Below are positions 45,338 to 54,226 of a stretch of 64,000 bases of DNA, in pieces; the stretch's first letter is position 1, and each line of letters begins with the position of its first letter. The notes under the pieces were generated by a model. The model was given only the letters and a program-made list of their open reading frames with translations, was not told the DNA's origin and did not search any database. Source of the stretch: Flavobacteriaceae bacterium (GTDB taxonomy: Bacteria > Bacteroidota > Bacteroidia > Flavobacteriales > Flavobacteriaceae). The position numbers were made by a program, and so were the translations under genes. The DNA lies in the NCBI GenBank assembly GCA_013373385.1, contig JABXHX010000030.1:17302-81301 (forward strand), given 5' to 3'.

Positions 45338-46135
45338 TTAAGCTAGTATATTTAACTCAACTACCAAACCTTCATTGGCTCTTATATTAAAAACAGTTTC
45401 GTCTTCAAAAATTAAATACTGCCCTTTAATACCTACCAATATTCCTGTATAAGATTTCTCTTTTACTAAATTTAAACTTTTAGGTTTTTCTGGATATTTG
45501 TTCACAGGAAAATTCAACTGAGTTTCTTTATTATTTTCAATAAAATATTCTTGTACTTCCTTTGGAATATAAGTACGAAGACGCTCTTGCCAAGCTTGTA
45601 GGTTTTCATCTTCAATATCATTCTTTAACATTTTGCGCCAATTGGTTTTGTCTGCCACATGCGCTTTTAACGCTACCTCTGTAATTCCTGCCAAATATCT
45701 ATTAGGCACCTCTACAATTTCAATAGCTTCGTGTGCACCTTGATCAATCCAACGTGTAGGAACTTGTTGCTTTCTGGTAACTCCAACTTTTACATTACTT
45801 GAATTTGCCAAATACACAATATGAGGTTGTAATTGCACTTGCTTTTCGTAAGCTAAATCTCTATCCTCAATACCTAAATGTGCTGTACTTAACTCAGGCC
45901 TCATAATCCAATCTCCAGCATTGGGTGTTTCAAAAAAACAACTCTTACAATAGCCTTGTCTGTAAATAGTTTTCTCTAAATGACAATGCAAACATTTATA
46001 TTTTTTAAAAGAAATTTCAATAGTTTTATCTATTAACTGATTCATATTCAAGAAATCAGTATCCATTTCTAAATAATACTGAATGGTTTCTAAATGTTCT
46101 GTTGGCATTTTTTTTAACACGCCTTGATATTTCAT
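45338..46135 (-). CDS. DUF2797 protein
   Basis: A 265-residue protein of the DUF2797 family. A zinc-ribbon-like set of four Cys lies in CLHCH and QGYCKSC (about 55-75); the middle HIVYLANSSNVKVGVTRKQQVPTRW has a GIY-YIG-like look. No reaction is established. It is convergent with the LacI-type gene with no base between the stop codons, and divergent from the GH3 gene across a 99-base gap. Length is normal. Confidence 0.85.
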   Translation of the reverse strand: MKYQGVLKKMPTEHLETIQYYLEMDTDFLNMNQLIDKTIEISFKKYKCLHCHLEKTIYRQGYCKSCFFETPNAGDWIMRPELSTAHLGIEDRDLAYEKQVQLQPHIVYLANSSNVKVGVTRKQQVPTRWIDQGAHEAIEIVEVPNRYLAGITEVALKAHVADKTNWRKMLKNDIEDENLQAWQERLRTYIPKEVQEYFIENNKETQLNFPVNKYPEKPKSLNLVKEKSYTGILVGIKGQYLIFEDETVFNIRANEGLVVELNILA

Positions 46136-46234
46136 AAAAAGAATTTAGTATTTTTAACTCGTTGTGAATAGCTAACAAACTTACTATAAAAAAGCAAGTA
46201 TTCAGAATTTTAATTTAAAAATGCAGCAAACTTT

Positions 46235-47752
46235 ATGTCTTTTCCTTTAGTAAATTCAATCATTTCTTGGTTTTTAAAAAAGCGTAAGCATCAAATAGAA
46301 TTATTTTTAAAATACCCACTAGATGTACAGCAAGAGCTGCTTTTTAAATTACTAAATACAGCAAAAAATACTGAGTTTGGAAAGCAATACTCTTTTTCTA
46401 AATTAAAAAATTACACTGATTTTGCAACAACAGTACCTATACAAAAATACGAAAGCATTGAGCCTTTAATAGAACGTTGCAGAAAAGGAGAACAGAACTT
46501 ATTCTGGCCAACAACCATAAAATGGTTTGCCAAATCTAGCGGAACCACCAATGCAAAAAGTAAATTTATTCCAGTTAGTGATGAAGCCATAGAATATTGC
46601 CACCTAAAAGCTGGTAAAGACATGCTTTGCCTTTACATTAACAATAATGAAGACACACAGTTATTTGTTGGAAAAGGATTGCGCCTTGGAGGTAGCTCTG
46701 CTATTTACGAAGATAACAATTCTTATTTCGGTGATTTATCTGCTATTATTATAGAAAACATGCCTTTTTGGGCCGATTTTAGTTCTGCCCCAAGTCAAGA
46801 AACTGCTTTGATGAGTGAATGGGAAACCAAAATGGAAGCAATTATTGAAGAAACAATCAATGAAAATATTACAAGCTTAGTTGGCGTACCAAGTTGGATG
46901 CTAGTCCTATTAAATAGGGTATTAGAAAAAACAGGCAAAGACAATATTTTAGAAGTATGGCCCAATTTAGAAGTTTATTTTCACGGAGGCGTTAACTTTA
47001 ATCCGTACAGAGAGCAGTATAAAAAAATCATTCCAAAAAAAGATTTTAAGTACTATGAAACCTACAATGCCTCAGAAGGTTTTTTTGCCATACAAGACAG
47101 AAATGGTTCACAAGAATTATTGTTGATGTTAGATTACGGTATCTTCTATGAATTTATTCCGATGGATGCTTACGACGGAGAAAACTCAAAGGCAATTCCG
47201 CTTTCCAAAATAACAAAAGAAGTGAATTATGCGGTTGTAATTACAACAAACGGTGGTTTATGGAGGTATTTAATCGGAGATACAGTTAAGTTTACTTCGT
47301 TAGAACCTTACCGAATTAAAATTACAGGGAGAACCAAGCATTTTATCAATGTTTTTGGAGAAGAGTTGATTATTGAAAATGCTGAAGAAGCTTTAAAACT
47401 TGCATGTAAAAAAACAAAAGCGACCATTACCGATTATACCGTTGCTCCTATTTTTATGGATGGAAAAGAAAAAGGTGGACATGAGTGGATTATCGAGTTT
47501 AAAAAAGCGCCGAAAAGCATTGAATATTTTACCGAATTATTAGACAATGCACTAAAGTCTATCAACTCAGATTACGAAGCAAAACGTTATAATAATATGA
47601 CATTAACCATACCTAAAATTCATACAGCAGAGCAAGGCTTATTTTATAAATGGTTAAAGCAAAAGCAAAAATTAGGCGGACAACATAAAGTACCTAGATT
47701 GTCTAACCAAAGAACTTTTGTAGAAGAATTGTTAAAACTTTCAACCATTTAA
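46235..47752 (+). CDS. GH3-family acyl-acid-amido synthetase
   Basis: A 505-residue protein related to the plant GH3 auxin/jasmonate amido synthetases of the acyl-adenylate superfamily. The ATP motif SSGTT is at 101-105, YNASEGFFAIQ is the second motif and WRYLIGDTVKFT the third. Such enzymes activate a carboxylic acid as its adenylate and join it to an amino acid. The bacterial substrates are unknown. The gene stands alone between DUF2797 and an ABC exporter; its length matches the family. Confidence 0.92.
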   Translation: MSFPLVNSIISWFLKKRKHQIELFLKYPLDVQQELLFKLLNTAKNTEFGKQYSFSKLKNYTDFATTVPIQKYESIEPLIERCRKGEQNLFWPTTIKWFAKSSGTTNAKSKFIPVSDEAIEYCHLKAGKDMLCLYINNNEDTQLFVGKGLRLGGSSAIYEDNNSYFGDLSAIIIENMPFWADFSSAPSQETALMSEWETKMEAIIEETINENITSLVGVPSWMLVLLNRVLEKTGKDNILEVWPNLEVYFHGGVNFNPYREQYKKIIPKKDFKYYETYNASEGFFAIQDRNGSQELLLMLDYGIFYEFIPMDAYDGENSKAIPLSKITKEVNYAVVITTNGGLWRYLIGDTVKFTSLEPYRIKITGRTKHFINVFGEELIIENAEEALKLACKKTKATITDYTVAPIFMDGKEKGGHEWIIEFKKAPKSIEYFTELLDNALKSINSDYEAKRYNNMTLTIPKIHTAEQGLFYKWLKQKQKLGGQHKVPRLSNQRTFVEELLKLSTI

Positions 47753-47804
47753 AAAGCGCCCAACTTATTTAGCTTAGAGGCTTCATTATAATAAATAGCA
47801 CTTA

Positions 47805-48590
47805 CTATGTAATGTTTTTTCTATTGATATCTATATATCCGATAAGTGAAAAAAGTAAGAAATATCCTAAACTATAAATTGAAACTGTCGGAAACCAAAT
47901 CAAGCTATCTAAATCTTTATCTATAGGAAAAAGGCTTAACATGTTATATGCATAAGGAAAATATACTGCTTCTTCTGCTCTATACACTATCAATCCTGTA
48001 ACGATTAATACCGTACCAATTCCTAAAGGTATGATGAAATTTTTCATTCTAAAACTCAACCAAAACTGCAATCCAACAATCCCTAAAATAGCTATAAACG
48101 ACCTAAACAATAGCTTAATGTTTTCAAAATAATTAGGTGTAAAAGAAACAAACTTTAGTTCTTCATGAATCATCCCTACTATATACCCAACTGATACCAT
48201 AAAAATAAAAAATAACGTATAAGCTATGATTATTGTACAAACTACTGCTGTAAGTTTCCCAAAATAAATACTCCATTTTGGTATAGGCAATGCAAATAGA
48301 TGTTTTAATCCAGATGATTTATGTTCTATTTGTACTATTAAACTTGTAACTAAGACAATAAACATAGGAACTAACAATGGCACCGCTGCTCTAATTTGTT
48401 CTACAATAAATTTGTCCCACGGATTAACTCCTTCTGTTGGAATGAGTTGCTTGTATTTAATTAAATAATATAATAAATATATTATTGGAATAAAAAGCGC
48501 ACTAATGATTGTAAGCCAAAAAGCAAAGGTTCTTTTAAGTTTTTGAAACTCATTTACTGTGCTTGTTGTATAATGTGTAATCGCTGTCAT
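47805..48590 (-). CDS. ABC-2 type transporter permease
   Basis: A 261-residue membrane protein with about six transmembrane segments and the ABC-2 permease pattern (long cytoplasmic start TTSTVNEFQKLKRTFAFW, helices near 25-45, 70-85 and onward). The ATP-binding protein gene lies 5 bases upstream, giving a two-gene exporter. Substrate is unknown; bacitracin- or lantibiotic-type self-protection exporters have this two-gene plan. Confidence 0.9.
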   Translation of the reverse strand: MTAITHYTTSTVNEFQKLKRTFAFWLTIISALFIPIIYLLYYLIKYKQLIPTEGVNPWDKFIVEQIRAAVPLLVPMFIVLVTSLIVQIEHKSSGLKHLFALPIPKWSIYFGKLTAVVCTIIIAYTLFFIFMVSVGYIVGMIHEELKFVSFTPNYFENIKLLFRSFIAILGIVGLQFWLSFRMKNFIIPLGIGTVLIVTGLIVYRAEEAVYFPYAYNMLSLFPIDKDLDSLIWFPTVSIYSLGYFLLFSLIGYIDINRKNIT

Positions 48591-48595
48591 AATAG

Positions 48596-49513
48596 TTAAT
48601 TTTCGGTTAGAGATAAGAAAAGTTCTTCTAGATTATTTTTAATTGATACTTGATAAACCGCAATGTTTTTTGCTCTTAAAGCATCAATAACTGTTGTTAT
48701 TTCAGTTTTACTTTCAACTTCAATTTGAATAAACTCATCTGTTAGTGAAGTGTTTTCTTTATTTAACTCTTCTAAAACTGTCATGGCATCAATAAATTTA
48801 TCAACCTCTAAATCAACCATCATTTTTTTACCTTTTGACTGTTTTAAAGCTTTCACTGTGTCTTGATATAACATCTTACCATCTCTAATAATCCCAACAT
48901 GTGTACAGGTTTTTTCAATTTCACTTAGCAAATGACTTGAAATAAAAATAGTTGTTCCGTATTGCTCATTTAGTTCTTTAATTAGCGTTCTCATTTCAAT
49001 AATTCCTTTAGGGTCTAAACCATTCGTAGGTTCATCTAAAATGACTAGTTCTGGATTGCTCAATAGCGAAACAGCTAATCCTAAGCGCTGTTTCATTCCT
49101 AAAGAATACGCTTTTACTTTTTTCTTTTTTGCATGTGTTAGTTTTACAATTTCTAGCACTTCATTTATTCTTTCTAAAGAAATCCCATTACGATAATTTG
49201 CTGCAATTTTTAAATTTTCGACAGCGTTTAAATGTCCATATAAAGAAGGGTTTTCGATTAGCGCTCCGATTTTATCTAAGTTTTCTAGTCGCGTTTTGGC
49301 TGTGTGCTCTTTATTAAAAAGCGAAACATTACCTGATTGCTTTTTTAACAATCCTAAAATTAATCGAATGGTGGTACTTTTTCCTGAACCATTCGGCCCT
49401 AAAAACCCGTAAATACTTCCTTTAGGAACCTCGAGTCCTAAATCCTCAATGTCTTTTCTCGTCTTGGTATAAGAAAAATTGAGGTTTTTTGTTTTTACAA
49501 TTAATTGATTCAT
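48596..49513 (-). CDS. ABC transporter ATP-binding protein
   Basis: A 305-residue ABC ATPase: Walker A GPNGSGKSTT (about 39-48), signature YSLGMKQRLGLA, Walker B LVILDEPTNGLD and the switch His in ISSHLL. The C-terminal 80 residues form the extension common in exporters of the bacitracin/gliding type. It is cotranscribed with the permease. A nested inverted repeat overlaps the start codon and may control translation or transcription. Confidence 0.94.
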   Translation of the reverse strand: MNQLIVKTKNLNFSYTKTRKDIEDLGLEVPKGSIYGFLGPNGSGKSTTIRLILGLLKKQSGNVSLFNKEHTAKTRLENLDKIGALIENPSLYGHLNAVENLKIAANYRNGISLERINEVLEIVKLTHAKKKKVKAYSLGMKQRLGLAVSLLSNPELVILDEPTNGLDPKGIIEMRTLIKELNEQYGTTIFISSHLLSEIEKTCTHVGIIRDGKMLYQDTVKALKQSKGKKMMVDLEVDKFIDAMTVLEELNKENTSLTDEFIQIEVESKTEITTVIDALRAKNIAVYQVSIKNNLEELFLSLTEN

Positions 49514-49556
49514 ACTGTGGTTTATTAGTTTACTTATACTGTAAACGAATCAATTA
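49502..49556. repeat. Nested inverted repeat over the ABC exporter start
   Basis: The outer arms TAATTGATTC (49502-49511) and GAATCAATTA (49547-49556) are perfect complements, and the left arm lies inside the start of the ABC gene. Inner arms GTTTAC (49528-49533) and GTAAAC (49541-49546) flank a 7-base loop. A regulator site or a 5' mRNA hairpin are both possible. Confidence 0.5.
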
Positions 49557-49634
49557 TAAAATTGTAACGGATATTTTTATATTATTACTGTTTATTATAA
49601 TTAATTACTATTTTTATATGCTAAACTTTTACCT

Positions 49635-51500
49635 ATGAAAAAATTACTCTTATTATTAGTTTTTATATCTGCTTCTTTATTTTCTCAAGTAAATCCAGAA
49701 AAAAAAATTAGCTCTAAAGTAAGTGAGGTTGTTGTATTTTTAGAAAGTGCTCAAGTAACAAGAAAAAAAACAATTACTATTAATAAAGGAATTACTGAGT
49801 TGAAATTTATTAAACTTTCTCCTTTTGTTGTTGGAAAAAGTATACAGGTTAAAAGTACAAATGATGTAGAAATTCAAGCAGTTAATTTTGAAAAAAATTA
49901 TTTAGAAAAACAAATTAAAAACCCAAAACTAATTAAGCTTGAAAATGACCTAATTACTACTCAAAAAAAAATTGAGATACAAAACACTTATTTAAATATT
50001 AATCAAGAAGAAATTAAATTTCTACAATCTAATAGAAATATTGGAGGAAAAAATCAGATTCTTACTGCAACAAATCTGAAAAATGCAGCTACCTATTATG
50101 GTGGTAAATACAAAGCATTGAAACTTGAGAGTTTGAATATCAAAGAAAAATTAAGAGCTCTATATAATAGTGTCAGTGATATAAAAAACCAAATTGGAAA
50201 TTTCACATCAAAAAAAGAATTTGCAACAGGCGAGATAGTTGTTAAACTTAAAACTAATACAAATACTACAATTAGTTTAGAACTTACTTATAATGTTGGA
50301 AATGCTGGTTGGTTTCCTTCTTATGATATTAGGGTTAATAACATTAACTCACCATTAAGTTTGGTATATAAAGCTAATGTAAAACAAAACACTAAGGTAG
50401 ATTGGAATAATGTTAAGTTAAGGTTTTCTTCTGCTGACCCAAGTATTTCTAGTGAAGCACCAGAATTAAAAACTCATTTTTTAAATTATAATTCTGTACC
50501 TCCAATTTATAAAAGAAATATTGCAACTGTTTCTGGTATTATCACTGACAAAGAAGGCCCTTTACCTGGAGTTTCTGTTTTGGTGAAAGGAACAACAATA
50601 GGTACAGAAACTGACTTTGATGGTTATTACTCTATAACCTTACCTAAAGACGCTAATACAATAAGTTTTTCTTATTTGGGCTTTAAAACTGAAGAGAGAT
50701 TTATTACTAGTTCTAATATTAGTCTTAGAATGAAAGAAGATTCTAATACTTTAGATGAAGTTGTAGTTACTGGGTATGGAAAAAAGAAAAGTGTTGATTC
50801 TGCATTAAAAGGTAGAGTTTCGGGAATCCAAATTGGGGATAAAAAGAATAATAAGCCAAAGTATTCTATTCCAACAAAGCAAATAGTTAATCAGACAACA
50901 GTAAACTTTGAAATAAATTCTCCTTACACTTTAAAGTCAAATACTAAGAATTATATAGTTGGTATGAAAACATATGATGTTTATACAGATTACCAATACT
51001 ATACTATTCCTAAAATAAATAAGAATGCATTTTTAATAGCATTTTTAACAGATTGGGAAAAATTAAATTTATTAGAAGGAGAAGCTAATATTTATTTTGA
51101 AGGAACATACATTGGAAAGTCTCTATTAGACACACGTTTTACAGAAGATAAACTCAAAATATCACTAGGAAAAGATAAAAATGTTGTAATTAATAGAGAA
51201 AAAATAAAAGACTTTACAACAAAACAATTTATTGGAAATAAAAAACAAGAAAATAAGGCTTGGAAAATTTCAATTAAAAACAATAAGTCTCAAAATATTA
51301 ATATTTCAGTATTCGATCAAATCCCTATTTCTACCTTAGAAGAAATTAAAGTAGAATACGACAAATCTAATACAGGAAATTTGAATAATGAAACTGGCGA
51401 AGTTCTCTGGAAATTAAATTTAAGCCCGAATAATATTAAAAGCTTGCTTTTAAAGTATTCTATAAAATATCCTAAGAAAAAAAAAATAATTTTAGAATAA
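49635..51500 (+). CDS. DUF4139 (MuiA-like) protein with inserted CarboxypepD_reg/SusC-like segment
   Basis: A 621-residue exported protein (signal about 1-18). Residues 25-125 look like the DUF4140 N-terminal domain, 100-190 a helical part, and 195-275 plus 410-620 the DUF4139 beta region. Between them lies a carboxypeptidase-regulatory-like domain (297-368, SGIITDKEGPLPGVSVLVKG) followed by LDEVVVTGYGKKK (373-385), the motif that starts the plug of SusC/RagA receptors. No beta-barrel follows, so it is not a receptor. The function of MuiA-like proteins is unclear. Confidence 0.85.
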   Translation: MKKLLLLLVFISASLFSQVNPEKKISSKVSEVVVFLESAQVTRKKTITINKGITELKFIKLSPFVVGKSIQVKSTNDVEIQAVNFEKNYLEKQIKNPKLIKLENDLITTQKKIEIQNTYLNINQEEIKFLQSNRNIGGKNQILTATNLKNAATYYGGKYKALKLESLNIKEKLRALYNSVSDIKNQIGNFTSKKEFATGEIVVKLKTNTNTTISLELTYNVGNAGWFPSYDIRVNNINSPLSLVYKANVKQNTKVDWNNVKLRFSSADPSISSEAPELKTHFLNYNSVPPIYKRNIATVSGIITDKEGPLPGVSVLVKGTTIGTETDFDGYYSITLPKDANTISFSYLGFKTEERFITSSNISLRMKEDSNTLDEVVVTGYGKKKSVDSALKGRVSGIQIGDKKNNKPKYSIPTKQIVNQTTVNFEINSPYTLKSNTKNYIVGMKTYDVYTDYQYYTIPKINKNAFLIAFLTDWEKLNLLEGEANIYFEGTYIGKSLLDTRFTEDKLKISLGKDKNVVINREKIKDFTTKQFIGNKKQENKAWKISIKNNKSQNINISVFDQIPISTLEEIKVEYDKSNTGNLNNETGEVLWKLNLSPNNIKSLLLKYSIKYPKKKKIILE

Positions 51501-51501
51501 A

Positions 51502-52479
51502 TTAAATCTTACGCTCAACTACATAATCTATCATTTGTAGTAGCGAGTCTTTATAGGTAGATGCTGGATAGTTTTCTAAAATAGCAAGTGCTTTGTTTTT
51601 ATAGTCGTGCATTTTGGCAACTGTATATTCTAAACCACCTTGTGCTTTTACAAAAGCAATCACTTCTTTTACACGCTTTTTGTCTTTGTTGTGTTTTTTA
51701 ACAGAATTGATGAGCCACCTTTTATCTTTTTCTGAACAAATGTTAAGTGTATAAATTAAAGGCAAGGTCATTTTTTGTTCCTTGATGTCAATTCCCGTTG
51801 GCTTACCAATTTTATCTTCTGTATAATCAAACAAATCATCTTTAATCTGAAAAGCAATTCCGATATATTCACCGAATTTTCGCATCTGCTGAATGGTTTC
51901 TTGATTGACACCAACAGATGCTGCACCGATACCACAACAAGCTGCAATTAATGTGGCTGTCTTTTGGCGAATGATATCAAAATAAATTGCTTCTGTAATA
52001 TCTAATTTACGTGCCTTTTCTATCTGCAGTAATTCACCTTCACTCATTTCACGAACAGCAATAGAAATCAATTTTAGCAAATCAAAATCTTCATTATCAA
52101 TTGACAATAACAATCCTTTAGATAATAAAAAATCACCAACCAATACCGCAATTTTATTTTTCCAAAGTGCATTGATAGAAAAAAAACCTCTTCTTCGGTT
52201 GCTATCATCTACCACATCATCATGCACCAAAGTAGCTGTATGAATAAGCTCTACAATTGATGCGCCACGATAGGTACGTTCATCAAAACCTCCATCAGAA
52301 ACCATTTTTGCTACAAGAAAAACAAACATCGGTCGCATTTGCTTTCCTTTTCTTCTAACAATATAGTAAGTAATTCTATTGAGTAACGGAACTTTCGTAA
52401 GCATTGCTGCCTTGAACTTTTCTTCAAAAAGTTCCATTTCTTTTTTTATAGGGATTTGTATTTGCTCTACTGGCTTCAT
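51502..52479 (-). CDS. Polyprenyl synthetase
   Basis: A 325-residue trans-prenyltransferase that lengthens isoprenoid diphosphates with IPP. The first Asp-rich motif DDVVDD (about 90-95) and the second DDLFD are both present, with GKQMRPMFV near the start and KPTGIDIKEQKMTLPLIY. The length fits the octaprenyl/solanesyl-type chain enzymes used for menaquinone. It is convergent with the DUF4139 gene with one base between stops. A promoter and perfect palindrome lie just upstream. Confidence 0.93.
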   Translation of the reverse strand: MKPVEQIQIPIKKEMELFEEKFKAAMLTKVPLLNRITYYIVRRKGKQMRPMFVFLVAKMVSDGGFDERTYRGASIVELIHTATLVHDDVVDDSNRRRGFFSINALWKNKIAVLVGDFLLSKGLLLSIDNEDFDLLKLISIAVREMSEGELLQIEKARKLDITEAIYFDIIRQKTATLIAACCGIGAASVGVNQETIQQMRKFGEYIGIAFQIKDDLFDYTEDKIGKPTGIDIKEQKMTLPLIYTLNICSEKDKRWLINSVKKHNKDKKRVKEVIAFVKAQGGLEYTVAKMHDYKNKALAILENYPASTYKDSLLQMIDYVVERKI

Positions 52480-52492
52480 GAAAGTTTTTAGG

Positions 52493-52525
52493 AAATTCGA
52501 GCTCGAATTTTAAAACTCAAAAGTA
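52493..52525 (-). promoter_or_regulatory. Promoter and 18-bp palindrome of the polyprenyl synthetase gene
   Basis: TACTTTTG (52518-52525, minus strand) matches TAnnTTTG. Just downstream, AAATTCGAGCTCGAATTT (52493-52510) is a perfect 18-base palindrome, placed near the expected transcription start, where a repressor dimer could act. Confidence 0.55.
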
Positions 52526-52555
52526 AGAAATAAATATTAGGTTTTCTATTTTTAT

Positions 52556-52563
52556 TACATTTG
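52556..52563 (+). promoter_or_regulatory. -7 promoter element for the secreted protein gene
   Basis: TACATTTG matches TAnnTTTG and ends 18 bases before ATG 52582, supporting that start over the in-frame TTG at 52561. Confidence 0.55.
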
Positions 52564-52581
52564 AAGTCAACACCTACAATT

Positions 52582-53118
52582 ATGAAAAAAATGTTACTTC
52601 TTATCTGTTTTCTAACAGTAACAATTACTGCTCAATCTCAAGAAAAAAAAGCAGCGTTTCCAGAAAATTCAGTTGGAATTTACAAAGGGACACTACAAAT
52701 TCATTCTGTTAGAGGAGAGCAACAAATTCCGATGGAGTTTCATTTATTAGCAACAAGAAACAGCACTAAATTTGATTATAAATTGGTATATAATGGTGCT
52801 TCCAGAAATTACACGTTGGTTGTTAAAGACAAAGCCAAAGGTTTATTTGCTGTAGATGAAAATAATGGAATTATATTACCTGCAAAATATTCTAAAAATA
52901 CGTTGTTTAGCTTTTTTGAAGTTCAAGGAAACTTTCTTAGCTCTAGAATGGAGTTTTTAGAAAACGAAGTGCGTTTTGAAATTTTATTTACAGCTAAAAA
53001 GAATAAAATTATTACAGGCGGAAGCAAAAAAGCTGGTGGAAAAACCAAAAAAATTCCCGAAGTTTTTGGATATCCAATAACAACTATTCAAAAGGCTGTA
53101 TTAAAAAAAGTAAACTAA
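52582..53118 (+). CDS. Secreted protein of unknown function
   Basis: A 178-residue protein with a clear signal peptide (about 1-19, MLLLICFLTVTITAQS). The mature part is beta-rich, with a basic C-terminus, and begins KKAAFPENSVGIYKGTLQI. I do not recognise a named family. The start at 52582 follows an upstream -7 element by 18 bases. Its stop overlaps the rlmN stop by 4 bases on the opposite strand. Confidence 0.8.
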   Translation: MKKMLLLICFLTVTITAQSQEKKAAFPENSVGIYKGTLQIHSVRGEQQIPMEFHLLATRNSTKFDYKLVYNGASRNYTLVVKDKAKGLFAVDENNGIILPAKYSKNTLFSFFEVQGNFLSSRMEFLENEVRFEILFTAKKNKIITGGSKKAGGKTKKIPEVFGYPITTIQKAVLKKVN

Positions 53119-54155
53119 GATTTATTTGCCAGCTGTCCACAAGCAGCATCTATATCTTTCCCTCTTGATCTACGAACATTTACCACAATACCATGCATTT
53201 CTAAATTAGAAATATAGTTGTTGATAGCGTGCTCATCTGCCTGTTGAAACGCACCATCATCTATTGGGTTGTATTCAATTAAATTTACTTTACAGGGCAC
53301 ATATTTACAAAACTGAATCAAGGCTTCAATATCCTCTTTTTGGTCGTTAATTCCACCCCAAACAACATACTCATAGGTTATTCTTCGTTGTGTTTTTTGA
53401 TACCAATATTGTAAAGCCCCCTTTAATTCTTCTAGTGGAAATGTAGCATTAAAAGGCATTATTTGCGTCCTCTTTTCGTCAATTGCTGAATGCAAAGAAA
53501 CAGCTAGGTTGAATTTCACTTCATCATCAGCCATTTTTTTAATCATTTTAGGAACACCAGAAGTTGACAACGTAATTCTTTTTGGAGACATTCCTAAGCC
53601 TTCATCAGAAGTTATTTTTTCTATTGATTTTATCACATTATTGTAATTCATCAACGGCTCACCCATTCCCATGAATACGATATTAGACAATTTACGATTG
53701 TAGTACAGTAGACTTTCTTTATTAATTGCTGCTACTTGATCGTAAATTTCATCTGCATTTAAATTTCGCATACGCTTTAAACGAGCGGTAGCACAGAATT
53801 TACAATCTAAACTACATCCAACTTGACTAGATACACAGGCTGTTGTTCTGGTTTCTGTAGGTATTAATACCGATTCTACTACCAAACCGTCATGCAAACG
53901 AACGGCATTTTTTACTGTACCATCTTTACTACGTTGCATATCGTCAACCTCTATATGATTGATAACAAAATGCTCTTGAAGCATTTCTCTTGTTGCTTTA
54001 GAAAGGTTAGTCATTGCCTCAAAAGTGTACGCAGATTTACTCCATAACCATTCATAGACTTGATTACCTCTAAAAGCTTTATCTCCTTTAGAGATGAAAA
54101 AATCGCGTAACTGTTCTTTAGTTAAAGCGCGTATGTCTTTCTTTGTTGATTTCAT
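53115..54155 (-). CDS. rlmN: Dual-specificity RNA methyltransferase RlmN
   Basis: RlmN methylates C2 of A2503 in 23S rRNA and A37 in some tRNAs by a radical SAM mechanism. The 346-residue protein has CxxxCxxC at Cys114, Cys118 and Cys121 (GCSLDCKFC) and the C-terminal AACGQLA with the second catalytic Cys. I chose ATG 54155, which gives the family N-terminus DIRALTKEQLRDFF; a longer frame from 54173 would run over the -7 element. A strong hairpin separates it from queA. The 3' end overlaps the secreted protein gene by 4 bases. Confidence 0.96.
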   Translation of the reverse strand: MKSTKKDIRALTKEQLRDFFISKGDKAFRGNQVYEWLWSKSAYTFEAMTNLSKATREMLQEHFVINHIEVDDMQRSKDGTVKNAVRLHDGLVVESVLIPTETRTTACVSSQVGCSLDCKFCATARLKRMRNLNADEIYDQVAAINKESLLYYNRKLSNIVFMGMGEPLMNYNNVIKSIEKITSDEGLGMSPKRITLSTSGVPKMIKKMADDEVKFNLAVSLHSAIDEKRTQIMPFNATFPLEELKGALQYWYQKTQRRITYEYVVWGGINDQKEDIEALIQFCKYVPCKVNLIEYNPIDDGAFQQADEHAINNYISNLEMHGIVVNVRRSRGKDIDAACGQLANKS

Positions 54156-54160
54156 TACTG

Positions 54161-54168
54161 CAAAAATA
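54161..54168 (-). promoter_or_regulatory. -7 element directly before the rlmN start codon
   Basis: TATTTTTG on the minus strand is an exact TAnnTTTG match and ends 5 bases before ATG 54155. The implied transcript would have almost no leader. Confidence 0.45.
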
Positions 54169-54172
54169 CACA

Positions 54173-54200
54173 AAACCTCACAAGTAAACTTGTGAGGTTT
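54173..54200 (-). terminator. Terminator between queA and rlmN
   Basis: A perfect 13-bp stem (AAACCTCACAAGT and its complement) with a two-base loop, followed on the minus strand by a T-rich stretch. It lies 27 bases after the queA stop and just upstream of the rlmN promoter, so it separates the two genes. Confidence 0.75.
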
Positions 54201-54226
54201 ATATGTTTAAATAACTAATGTTGCTT

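Noticed and set aside
49635..51500. TonB-dependent receptor
   Set aside because: The carboxypeptidase-regulatory domain and DEVVVTGYG motif are present, but no plug or 22-strand barrel follows and the flanks are DUF4139.
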